From assembly GCF_958295425.1 (NCBI RefSeq), contig NC_081145.1:18021272-18085271 (forward strand): a DNA stretch of 64,000 nt, read 5' to 3'. Position 1 is the stretch's first letter. Each line of letters opens with the position of its first letter. The notes beneath the pieces are model-generated. The model saw nothing but the letters and a program-made list of their open reading frames with translations, ran no database searches and was not told where the DNA came from. The translations under genes and the position numbers were made by a program. Origin of the DNA: Solea solea (Eukaryota; Chordata; Actinopteri; Pleuronectiformes; Soleidae). This document shows, in pieces, positions 12,688-24,080 of the stretch.

Positions 12688-14972
12688 TTTTTCGTCATAT
12701 TTTGGACGACATACTATAGTATGACTTTTTTGACTCATTTTGGACAACATACTAACCTATGACTTTTTTCACTGATTTTGGACAACATACTATACTATGA
12801 CTTTTTTGACTGATTTTGGACGACATACTATACTATGACTTTTTTGTCATATTTTGGACAACATACTATACTATGACTTCTTTGTCATATTTTGGACAAC
12901 ATACTTACCTATGACTTTTGTCATATTTTGGACGACATACTAACCTATGACTTTTTTGACTGACTTTGGACGACATACTATACTATGACTTTTTTGACTG
13001 ACTTTGGACGACATACTATACTATGACTTTTTTGACTGATTTTGGACGACATACTATACTATGACTTTTTTGTCATGTTTTGGACGACATCGTAACCTAT
13101 GACTTTTTTGTCATATTTTGGACGACATACTATACTATGACTTTTTTGTCATATTTTGGACGACATACTAACCTATGACTTTTTTGTCATATTTTGGACG
13201 ACATACTATACTATGACTTTTTTGACTGACTTTGGACGACATACTATACTATGACTTTTTTGACTGATTTTGGACGACATACTATACTATGACTTTTTTG
13301 TCATGTTTTGGACGACATCGTAACCTATGACTTTTTTGTCATATTTTGGACGACATACTATACTATGACTTTTTTGTCATATTTTGGACGACATCGTAAC
13401 CTATGACTTTTTTGTCATATTTTGGACGACATACTATACTATGACGTTTTTGACTGATTTTGGACGACATACTATACTATGACTCTTTTGACTCATTTTG
13501 GACGACATACTAACCTATGACTTTTTTGTCATATTTTGGACGACATACTATACTATGACTTTTTTGACTGACTTTGGACGACATACTATACTATGACTTT
13601 TTTGACTGATTTTGGACGACATACTATACTATGACTTTTTTGACTGATTTTGGACGACATACTTACCTATGACTTTTTTGTCATATTTTGGACGACATAC
13701 TATACTATGACTTCTTTGTCATATTTTGGACGACATACTTACCTATGACTTTTTTGTCATATTTTGGACGACATACTAACCTATGACTTTTTTGACTGAC
13801 TTTGGACGACATACTATACTATGACTTTTTTGACTGACTTTGGACGACATACTATACTATGACTTATTTGACTGATTTTGGACGACATACTTACCTATGA
13901 CTTTTTTGTCATATTTTGGACGACATACTATACTATGACTTTTTTGACTGACTTTGGACGACATACTATACTATGACGTTTTTGACTGATTTTGGACGAC
14001 ATACTATATTATGACTCTTTTGACTCATTTTGGACGACATACTAACCTATGACTTTTTTGTCATATTTTGGACGACATACTATACTATGACTTTTTTGAC
14101 TGACTTTGGACGACATACTATACTATGACTTTTTTGACTGATTTTGGACGACATACTATACTATGACTTTTTTGTCATGTTTTGGACGACATCGTAACCT
14201 ATGACTTTTTTGTCATATTTTGGACGACATACTATACTATGACTTTTTTGTCATATTTTGGACGACATCGTAACCTATGACTTTTTTGTCATATTTTGGA
14301 CGACATACTATACTATGACGTTTTTGACTGATTTTGGACGACATACTATACTATGACTCTTTTGACTCATTTTGGACGACATACTAACCTATGACTTTTT
14401 TGTCATATTTTGGACGACATACTATACTATTACTTTTTTGACTGACTTTGGACGACATACTATACTATGACGTTTTTGACTGATTTTGGACGACATACTA
14501 TACTATGACTCTTTTGACTCATTTTGGACGACATACTAACCTATGACTTTTTTGTCATATTTTGGACGACATACTATACTATGACTTTTTTGACTGACTT
14601 TGGACGACATACTATACTATGACTTTTTTGACTGATTTTGGACGACATACTATACTATGACTCTTTTGACTCATTTTGGACGACATACTAACCTATGACT
14701 TTTTTGTCATATTTTGGACGACATACTATACTATGACTTTTTTGACTGACTTTGGACGACATACTATACTATGACTTTTTTGACTGATTTTGGACGACAT
14801 ACTATACTATGACTTTTTTGTCATGTTTTGGACGACATCGTAACCTATGACTTTTTTGTCATATTTTGGACGACATACTATACTATGACTTTTTTGTCAT
14901 ATTTTGGACGACATCGTAACCTATGACTTTTTTGTCATATTTTGGACGACATACTATACTATGACTTTTTTT
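12688..14972 (+). repeat. 38-bp satellite between cassettes 3 and 4
   Basis: About 60 monomers of the same family, rich in the GTCATG plus ACATCGTAACC variant pair. Several multi-monomer blocks recur within it (for example around 13,070-13,450 and 14,160-14,310), indicating further local higher-order duplication. No inserted sequence is seen. Confidence 0.95.
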
Positions 14973-15058
14973 TGTGCCATTTCTGATTGTTCTATAGATT
15001 TTATCTGCTGACATCAAGCAACAGTGCGAGTATGTGGTCAAAATACACATAGCCACAG

Positions 15059-15130
15059 TCCTCGTTAGTATAGTGGACAGTATCTCCGCCTGCCACGCGG
15101 AAGACTGGGGTTCGATTCCCCGACGGGGAG
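15059..15130 (+). tRNA. tRNA-Asp body with GCC (Gly) anticodon
   Basis: 72 nt that fold completely. Acceptor, D and anticodon stems match the intact copy, and the T stem is TGGGG/CCCCG with one T-G wobble. The A box and the B box GGTTCGATTCC are intact, and a TTTT terminator lies at 15139-15142. The anticodon loop is CTGCCAC instead of CTGTCAC, so the anticodon reads GCC and would decode glycine codons. Discriminator G73 and the body remain aspartate-type, whereas eukaryotic tRNA-Gly normally carries A73. Whether it is charged, and with what, cannot be told from sequence. It may be a neutral mutant copy. Confidence 0.85.
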
Positions 15131-15138
15131 TGCCAAAG

Positions 15139-15142
15139 TTTT
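15139..15142 (+). terminator. RNA polymerase III terminator of the GCC tRNA
   Basis: TTTT on the non-template strand, 8 nt after the end of the tRNA body (spacer TGCCAAAG), the usual signal for Pol III termination. Confidence 0.7.
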
Positions 15143-15409
15143 CTGCAGAAGAGAAAACAAACAGTAGGTATACAACATTACTCCTTACTGAGGAGATGGC
15201 AACAGTGCTGACTGGGGGTAGCCAACAACATTCCTCTATGCGACTCAGCACCGCCAATTAGGCAGAAGTAGTCGCCCCGAATCGAGCACACTCCTGTAAC
15301 CAATCATGCTATAGAACCTCCCACCTCATTAACATATGGATACAGAAGTAAATAATTGTTTTATTTTTTTGTTCATGCATTTACTTATACATTTATTTAT
15401 TTATACATA

Positions 15410-15470
15410 AGTCAGGTTACGTCCTCCATACAACATGGGACAGCAACTCTACCAAGTGAGCTAACGCCGC
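15410..15470 (-). other. tRNA-like 5' half, antisense (cassette 4)
   Basis: Same - strand tRNA-like block as in the other cassettes, starting at 15470. Confidence 0.55.
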
Positions 15471-15482
15471 ACAACCGTTTAC

Positions 15483-17146
15483 TTTTTCGTCATATTTTGG
15501 ACGACATACTATAGTATGACTTTTTTGACTCATTTTGGACAACATACTAACCTATGACTTTTTTGACTGATTTTGGACGACATACTATACTATGACTTTC
15601 TGACTGATTTTGGACGACATACTATACTATGACTTTTTTGACTGATTTTGGACGACATACTTACCTATGACTTTTTTGTCATATTTTGGACGACATACTA
15701 TACTATGACTTTTTTGTCATATTTTGGACAACATACTTACCTATGACTTTTGTCATATTTTGGACGACATACTAACCTATGACTTTTTTGACTGACTTTG
15801 GACGACATACTATACTATGACTTTTTTGACTGACTTTGGACGACATACTATACTATGACTTATTTGACTGATTTTGGACGACATACTTACCTATGACTTT
15901 TTTGTCATATTTTGGACGACATACTATACTATGACTTTTTTGACTGACTTTGGACGACATACTATACTATGACGTTTTTGACTGATTTTGGACGACATAC
16001 TATACTATGACTCTTTTGACTCATTTTGGACGACATACTAACCTATGACTTTTTTGTCATATTTTGGACGACATACTATACTATGACTTTTTTGACTGAC
16101 TTTGGACGACATACTATACTATGACTTTTTTGTCATGTTTTGGACGACATCGTAACCTATGACTTTTTTGTCATATTTTGGACGACATACTATACTATGA
16201 CTTTTTTGTCATATTTTGGACGACATCGTAACCTATGACTTTTTTGTCATATTTTGGACGACATACTATACTATGACGTTTTTGACTGATTTTGGACGAC
16301 ATACTATACTATGACTCTTTTGACTCATTTTGGTAGACATACTATACTATGACTTTTTTGACTCATTTTGGACGACAAACTATACTATGACGTTTTTGAC
16401 TGATTTTGGACGACATACTATACTATGACTCTTTTGACTCATTTTGGACGACATACTATACTATGACTTTTTTGACTCATTTTGGACGACATACTATACT
16501 ATGACTTTTTTGACTCATTTTGGACGACAAACTATACTATGACTTTTTTGACTCATTTTGGACGACATCGTAACCTATGACTTTTTTGTCATATTTTGGA
16601 CGACATACTATACTATGACGTTTTTGACTGATTTTGGCGACATACTATACTATGACTCTTTTGACTCATTTTGGACGACATACTATACTATGACTTTTTT
16701 GACGACAAACTATACTATGACGTTTTTGACTGATTTTGGACGACATACTATACTATGACTCTTTTGACTCATTTTGGACGACATACTAACCTATGACTTT
16801 TTTGTCATATTTTGGACGACATACTATACTATGACTTTTCTGACTGATTTTGGACGACATACTATACTATGACTTTTTTGACTCATTTTGGACGACATAC
16901 TATACTATGACTTTTTTGACTCATTTTGGACGACATACTAACCTATGACTTTTTTGACTGATTTTTGACGACATACTATACTATGACTTTTTTGACTCAT
17001 TTTGGATGACATACTATACTATGACTTTTTTGACTCATTTTGGACGACATACTATACTATGACTCTAATGACTGTTTTTGGACGACATACTAACCTATGA
17101 CTTTTTTGACTGATTTTTGACGACATACTATACTATGACTTTTTTT
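15483..17146 (+). repeat. 38-bp satellite between cassettes 4 and 5
   Basis: About 44 monomers. Several are truncated or fused in 16,320-16,720, for example GGTAGACAT near 16,334 and a monomer shortened to TTTTGACGACAAAC near 16,697. These look like unequal-exchange or slippage junctions. Confidence 0.95.
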
Positions 17147-17232
17147 TGTGCCATTTCCGATTGTTCTATAGATTTTATCTGCTGACATCAAGCAACAGTG
17201 CGAGTATGTGGTCAAAATACACACAGCCACAG

Positions 17233-17304
17233 TCCTCGTTAGTATAGTGGACAGTATCTCCGCCTGTCACGCGGAAGACCGGGGTTCGATTCCCCGACGG
17301 GGAG
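17233..17304 (+). tRNA. tRNA-Asp (GTC), intact
   Basis: The reference copy: 72 nt, acceptor TCCTCGT/ACGGGGA with discriminator G73, D stem GTAT/GTAT with loop AGTGGACA, anticodon stem TCCGC/GCGGA with loop CTGTCAC (anticodon GTC, aspartate), variable AGAC, T stem CGGGG/CCCCG with canonical loop TTCGATT. The A box (TAGTATAGTGG) and B box (GGTTCGATTCC) are intact. Compared with the vertebrate tRNA-Asp I remember, the D loop has AC where TG is usual, and the first anticodon-stem pair is T-A instead of C-G, a compensated change. It is probably transcribable. Confidence 0.95.
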
Positions 17305-17312
17305 TGCCAAAG

Positions 17313-17316
17313 TTTT
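17313..17316 (+). terminator. RNA polymerase III terminator of intact tRNA-Asp
   Basis: TTTT 8 nt downstream of the tRNA body, matching the position in every other cassette. Confidence 0.7.
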
Positions 17317-17583
17317 CTGCAGAAGAGAAAACAAACAGTAGGTATACAACATTACTCCTTACTGAGGAGATGGCAACAGTGCTGACTGGGGGTAGCCAAC
17401 AACATTCCTCTATGCGACTCAGCACCGCCAATTAGGCAGAAGTAGTCGATCCGAATCGAGCACACTCCTGTAACCAATCATGCTATAGAACCTCCCACCT
17501 CATTAACATATGGATACAGAAGTAAATAATTGTTTTATTTTTTTGTTTATGCATTTACTTATACATTTATTTATTTATACATA

Positions 17584-17644
17584 AGTCAGGTTACGTCCTC
17601 CATACAACATGGGACAGCAACTCTACCAAGTGAGCTAACGCCGC
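17584..17644 (-). other. tRNA-like 5' half, antisense (cassette 5)
   Basis: Same - strand tRNA-like block as in the other cassettes, starting at 17644, convergent with the intact tRNA-Asp. Confidence 0.55.
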
Positions 17645-17656
17645 ACAACCGTTTAC

Positions 17657-20600
17657 TTTTTCGTCATATTTTGGACGACATACTATACTATGACTTTTTT
17701 GACTGATTTTGGACGACATACTTACCTATGACTTTTTTGTCATATTTTGGACGACATACTATACTATGACTTCTTTGTCATATTTTGGACAACATACTTA
17801 CCTATGACTTTTGTCATATTTTGGACGACATACTAACCTATGACTTTTTTGACTGACTTTGGACGACATACTATACTATGACTTTTTTGACTGACTTTGG
17901 ACGACATACTATACTATGACGTTTTTGACTGACTTTGGACGACATACTATACTATGACTTTTTTGTCATATTTTGGACGACATACTTACCTATGACTTTT
18001 TTGTCATATTTTGGACGACATACTAACCTATGACTTTTTTGACTGACTTTGGACGACATACTATACTATGACTTTTTTGACTGACTTTGGACGACATACT
18101 ATACTATGACTTATTTGACTGATTTTGGACGACATACTTACCTATGACTTTTTTGTCATATTTTGGACGACATACTATACTATGACTTTTTTGACTGACT
18201 TTGGACGACATACTATACTATGACGTTTTTGACTGATTTTGGACGACATACTATACTATGACTCTTTTGACTCATTTTGGACGACATACTAACCTATGAC
18301 TTTTTTGTCATATTTTGGACGACATACTATACTATGACTTTTTTGACTGACTTTGGACGACATACTATACTATGACTTTTTTGACTGATTTTGGACGACA
18401 TACTAACCTATGACTTTTTTGTCATATTTTGGACGACATACTATACTATGACGTTTTTGACTGATTTTGGACGACATACTATACTATGACTCTTTTGACT
18501 CATTTTGGACGACATACTAACCTATGACTTTTTTGTCATATTTTGGACGACATACTATACTATGACTTTTTTGACTGACTTTGGACGACATACTATACTA
18601 TGACTTTTTTGACTGATTTTGGACGACATACTATACTATGACTTTTTTGTCATGTTTTGGACGACATCGTAACCTATGACTTTTTTGTCATATTTTGGAC
18701 GACATACTATACTATGACTTTTTTGTCATATTTTGGACGACATCGTAACCTATGACTTTTTTGTCATATTTTGGACGACATACTATACTATGACGTTTTT
18801 GACTGATTTTGGACGACATACTATACTATGACTCTTTTGACTCATTTTGGACGACATACTAACCTATGACTTTTTTGTCATATTTTGGACGACATACTAT
18901 ACTATTACTTTTTTGACTGACTTTGGACGACATACTATACTATGACTTTTTTGACTGATTTTGGACGACATACTATACTATGACTTTTTTGTCATATTTT
19001 GGACAACATACTTACCTATGACTTTTGTCATATTTTGGACGACATACTAACCTATGACTTTTTTGACTGACTTTGGACGACATACTATACTATGACTTTT
19101 TTGACTGACTTTGGACGACATACTTACCTATGACTTATTTGACTGATTTTGGACGACATACTTACCTATGACTTTTTTGTCATATTTTGGACGACATACT
19201 ATACTATGACTTTTTTGACTGACTTTGGACGACATACTATACTGTGACGTTTTTGACTGATTTTGGACGACATACTATACTATGACTCTTTTGACTCATT
19301 TTGGACGACATACTAACCTATGACTTTTTTGTCATATTTTGGACGACATACTATACTATGACTTTTTTGACTGACTTTGGACGACATACTATACTATGAT
19401 TTTTTTGACTGATTTTAGACGACATACTTACCAAAGACTCTTTTGTCATATTTTGGACGACATACTATACTATGACTTTTTTGACTGACTTTGGACGACA
19501 TACTATACTATGACGCTTTTGACTGATTTTGGACGACATACTATACTATGACTCTTTTGACTCATTTTGGACGACATACTAACCTATGACTTTTTTGTCA
19601 TATTTTGGACGACATACTATACTATGACTTTTTTGACTGACTTTGGACGACATACTATACTATGACTTTTTTGACTGATTTTGGACGACATACTATACTA
19701 TGACGTTTTTGACTGATTTTGGACGACATACTATACTATGACTCTTTTGACTCATTTGGACGACATACTAACCTATGACTTTTTTGTCATATTTTGGACG
19801 ACATACTATACTATGACTTTTTTGACTGACTTTGGACGACATACTATACTATGATTTTTTTGACTGATTTTGGATGACATACTTACCTATGACTTTTTTG
19901 TCATATTTTGGACGACATCGTAACCTATGACTTTTTTGTCATATTTTGGACGACATACAACCTATGACTTTTTTGACTGACTTTGGACGACATACTATAC
20001 TATGACTTTTTTGACTGACTTTGGACGACATACTATACTATGACTTATTTGACTGATTTTGGACGACATACTTACCTATGACTTTTTTGTCATATTTTGG
20101 ACGACATACTATACTATGACGTTTTTGACTCATTTTGGACGACATACTATGACTCTTTTGACTCATTTTGGACGACATACTAACCTATGACTTTTTTGTC
20201 ATATTTTGGACGACATACTATACTATGACTTTTTTGACTCATTTTGGACGACATACTATACTATGACTTTTTTGACTCATTTTGGACGACATACTAACCT
20301 ATGACTTTTTTGACTGACTTTGGACGACATACTATACTATGACTTTTTTGACTGACTTTGGACGACATACTATACTATGACTTATTTGACTGATTTTGGA
20401 CGACATACTTACCTATGACTTTTTTGTCATATTTTGGACGACATACTATACTATGATGTTTTTGACTGATTTTGGACGACATACTATGACTTTTTTGTCA
20501 TGTTTTGGACGACATCGTAACCTATGACTTTTTTGTCATGTTTTGGACGACATCGTAACCTATGACTTTTTTGTCATATTTTGGACGACATATTATACTA

Positions 20601-23600
20601 TGATGTTTTTGACTGATTTTGGACGACATACTATACTATGACGTTTTTGACTGATTTTGGACGACATACTATACTATGACTCTTTTGACTGATTTTGGAC
20701 GACATACTATACTATGACTTTTTTGACTCATTTTGGACGACAAACTATACTATGACTTTTTTGACTCATTTTGGACGACATACTATACTATGACGTTTTT
20801 GACTGATTTTGGACGACATACTATACTCTGACTCTTTTGACTCATTTTGGACGACATACTAACCTATGACTTTTTTGTCATATTTTGGACGACATACTAT
20901 ACTATGACTTTTTTGACTGACTTTGGACGACATACTATACTATGACTTTTTTGACTCATTTTGGACGACATACTAACCTATGACTTTTTTGTCATGTTTT
21001 GGACGACATCGTAACCTATGACTTTTTTGTCATATTTTGGACGACATACTATACTATGATGTTTTTGACTGATTTTGGACGACATACTATACTATGACTC
21101 TTTTGACTCATTTTGGACGACATACTAACCTATGACTTTTTTGTCATATTTTGGACGACATACTATACTATGACTTTTTTGACCGACTGGACGACATACT
21201 ATACTATGACTTTTTTGACTCATTTTGGACGACATACTTACCTATGACATTTTTGTCATATTTTGGACGACATACTATACTATGACTTTTTTGTCATATT
21301 TTGGACGACATCGTAACCTATGACTTTTTTGTCATATTTTGGATGACATACTATACTATGACGTTTTTGACTGATTTTGGACGACATACTATACTATAAC
21401 TCTTTTGACTCATTTTGGACGACATACTATACTATGACTTTTTTGACTCATTTTGGACGACAAACTATACTATGACTTTTTTGACTCATTTTGGACGACA
21501 TACTATACTATGACTTTTTTGACTCATTTTGGACGACATACTATACTATGACTTTTTTGACTGACTTTGGACGACATACTATACTATGATTTTTTTGACT
21601 GATTTTGGATGACATACTTACCTATGACTTTTTTGTCATATTTTGGACGACATCGTAACCTATGACTTTTTTGTCATATTTTGGACGACATACTAACCTA
21701 TGACTTTTTTGACTGACTTTGGACGACATACTATACTATGACTTTTTTGACTGACTTTGGACGACATACTATACTATGACTTATTTGACTGATTTTGGAC
21801 GACATACTTACCTATGACTTTTTTGTCATATTTTGGACGACATACTATACTATGACGTTTTTGACTCATTTTGGACGACATACTATGACTCTTTTGACTC
21901 ATTTTGGACGACATACTAACCTATGACTTTTTTGTCATATTTTGGACGACATACTATACTATGACTTTTTTGACTCATTTTGGACGACATACTATACTAT
22001 GACTTTTTTGACTCATTTTGGACGACATACTAACCTATGACTTTTTTGACTGACTTTGGACGACATACTATACTATGACTTTTTTGACTGACTTTGGACG
22101 ACATACTTACCTATGACTTTTTTGTCATATTTTGGACGACATACTATACTATGATGTTTTTGACTGATTTTGGACGACATACTATGACTTTTTTGTCATG
22201 TTTTGGACGACATACTTACCTATGACATTTTTGTCATATTTTGGACGACATACTATACTATGACTTTTTTGTCATATTTTGGACGACATATTATACTATG
22301 ATGTTTTTGACTGATTTTGGACGACATACTATACTATGACGTTTTTGACTGATTTTGGACGACATACTATACTATGACTCTTTTGACTCATTTTGGACGA
22401 CATACTATACTATGACTTTTTTGACTCATTTTGGACGACAAACTATACTATGACTTTTTTGACTCATTTTGGACGACATACTATACTATGACGTTTTTGA
22501 CTGATTTTGGACGACATACTATACTATGACTCTTTTGACTCATTTTGGACGACATACTAACCTATGACTTTTTTGTCATATTTTGGACGACATACTATAC
22601 TATGACTTTTTTGACTGACTTTGGACGACATACTATACTATGACTTTTTTGACTCATTTTGGACGACATACTAACCTATGACTTTTTTGTCATGTTTTGG
22701 ACGACATCGTAACCTATGACTTTTTTGTCATATTTTGGACGACATACTATACTATGATGTTTTTGACTGATTTTGGACGACATACTATACTATGACTCTT
22801 TTGACTCATTTTGGACGACATACTAACCTATGACTTTTTTGTCATATTTTGGACGACATACTATACTATGACTTTTTTGACCGACTGGACGACATACTAT
22901 ACTATGACTTTTTTGACTCATTTTGGACGACATACTTACCTATGACATTTTTGTCATATTTTGGACGACATACTATACTATGACTTTTTTGTCATATTTT
23001 GGACGACATCGTAACCTATGACTTTTTTGTCATATTTTGGATGACATACTATACTACGACGTTTTTGACTGATTTTGGACGACATACTATACTATAACTC
23101 TTTTGACTCATTTTGGACGACATACTATACTATGACTTTTTTGACTCATTTTGGACGACAAACTATACTATGACTTTTTTGACTCATTTTGGACGACATA
23201 CTATACTATGACTTTTTTGACTCATTTTGGACGACATACTATACTATGACTTTTTTGACTCATTTTGGACGACATACTAACCTATGACTTTTTTGTCACA
23301 TTTGAACGATATACTAACCTATGACTTTTTTGTCACATTTCGGACAACATACTATACGATAACTTTTTTGTCAAATTTTGGACGACATACTTCACTATGA
23401 CTTTTTTGAGTTATTTTCGACGACATACTATACTATGACTTTTTTTAGTTATTTTCGACGACATACTATACTACAACTTTTTTGTCACATTTTGGACGAC
23501 ATACTAAACTATGACTTTTTTTGTCACATTTTGGACGACATACTAAACTATGACTTTTTTGTCACATTTTGGATGACATACTAAACTATGACTTTTTTGT

Positions 23601-23651
23601 CACATTTTGGACAACATACTAAACTATGACTTTTTTACAAATTTTGGACGT
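17657..23651 (+). repeat. 38-bp satellite, long right-hand segment
   Basis: About 158 monomers without a cassette. A duplication of about 1.7 kb lies at its right end. Rare markers recur at 1,736 bp (shortened monomer GACATACTATGACTC at 20141/21877) and then at 1,698 bp (GACATACTATGAC followed by TTTTTTGTCATG at 20478/22176, and GACCGACTGG at 21181/22879). The two offsets differ by exactly one monomer. From about 23,280 the monomers diverge (GTCACATTTT, GAGTTATTTTCG, TACTAAAC) and the array decays into unique sequence. Confidence 0.95.
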
Positions 23652-23713
23652 GGATATAATTACCAGGATGACCTGCATATTTGCAACAGTGGCCAAAATA
23701 TCAAAGGCCACAG

Positions 23714-23752
23714 TTCTCGTTAGTATCTCCGTCCGTCACGCGGAATATGGAG
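23714..23752 (+). pseudogene. Truncated tRNA-Asp relic
   Basis: Begins TTCTCGTTAGTAT like the acceptor and start of the D arm. It then skips about 12 bases of the D loop and stem and continues CTCCGTCCGTCACGCGGAA, corresponding to the anticodon arm with GTC. The T arm and 3' acceptor are gone. It cannot form a tRNA. Confidence 0.7.
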
Positions 23753-23765
23753 GACACAACCTGAC

Positions 23766-23803
23766 CTGTGTTTATCTTACTGCACACAGTAAGATAAACA
23801 CAG
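23766..23803. repeat. Perfect 17-bp inverted repeat, 4-nt loop
   Basis: Left arm 23766-23782 (CTGTGTTTATCTTACTG) and right arm 23787-23803 are exact reverse complements around CACA. It lies just after the tRNA relic, where the other cassettes have unrelated sequence, so it is an insertion or a new snap-back duplication. No family recognised. Confidence 0.9.
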
Positions 23804-24080
23804 TATATTTCCCAGTATATTAAGGTCAATAAACACTAGCTAGTTAAATATCTCTGTGAATTTGCACACAGATATTACCATCTTTGAAAGAAGATAAACT
23901 TGAAACCAGACAAACAGACAATGTAGCGTTAGTGGAGTAAAATTACATTATTTCATACTGTGCCATCCTCCGATAAATTGTTCTCTCGCACACTTATCTA
24001 TGCATTAATTAATTTATGTATTTATTTATACTTAAGTCATGTTTATTCCTCCATACATTTAATGGACATTGTGCTGAATT

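Larger units (their letters stand above)
14973..15482 (+). repeat. tRNA cassette 4 inside the satellite
   Basis: 510 bp with the standard layout. Private changes include ACACATAGCC for ACACACAGCC just upstream of the tRNA, GTCGCCCCGAATC downstream, and TTCATGCATTT in the AT-rich tract. Confidence 0.93.
17147..17656 (+). repeat. tRNA cassette 5 inside the satellite
   Basis: 510 bp with the standard layout and the intact tRNA. Unlike cassettes 1-4, the first satellite monomers after it lack the 14-bp palindrome CATACTATAGTATG and read CATACTATACTATG. Confidence 0.93.
23652..24080 (+). repeat. Decayed sixth tRNA cassette outside the array edge
   Basis: The stretch CAACAGTGGCCAAAATATC...GCCACAGTTCTCG parallels the cassette 5' flank, a truncated tRNA follows, and about 23,990-24,075 parallels the cassette 3' part (GCATTAATTAATTTATG, TATTTATACTTAAGTCATG, CCTCCATACAT). 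It is far more diverged than cassettes 1-5 and lacks the clear A-box block, so it looks like an old copy left behind at the edge. Confidence 0.7.

Noticed and set aside
6012..17435. Repeated 75-codon open frames, about one per cassette, plus antisense versions
   Set aside because: They run straight through the tRNA-Asp genes and are conserved only because the cassettes are near-identical duplicates. They have no domain and no independent support for translation.
16558..23584. Open frames made of satellite monomers (repeats of DDILNYDFF-like residues)
   Set aside because: Simple translation of the 38-bp repeat. Since 38 is not a multiple of three, longer frames depend on chance and carry no domain.
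5405..23651. CRISPR-like direct-repeat array
   Set aside because: Monomers are contiguous with no unique spacers, and the window is clearly eukaryotic.
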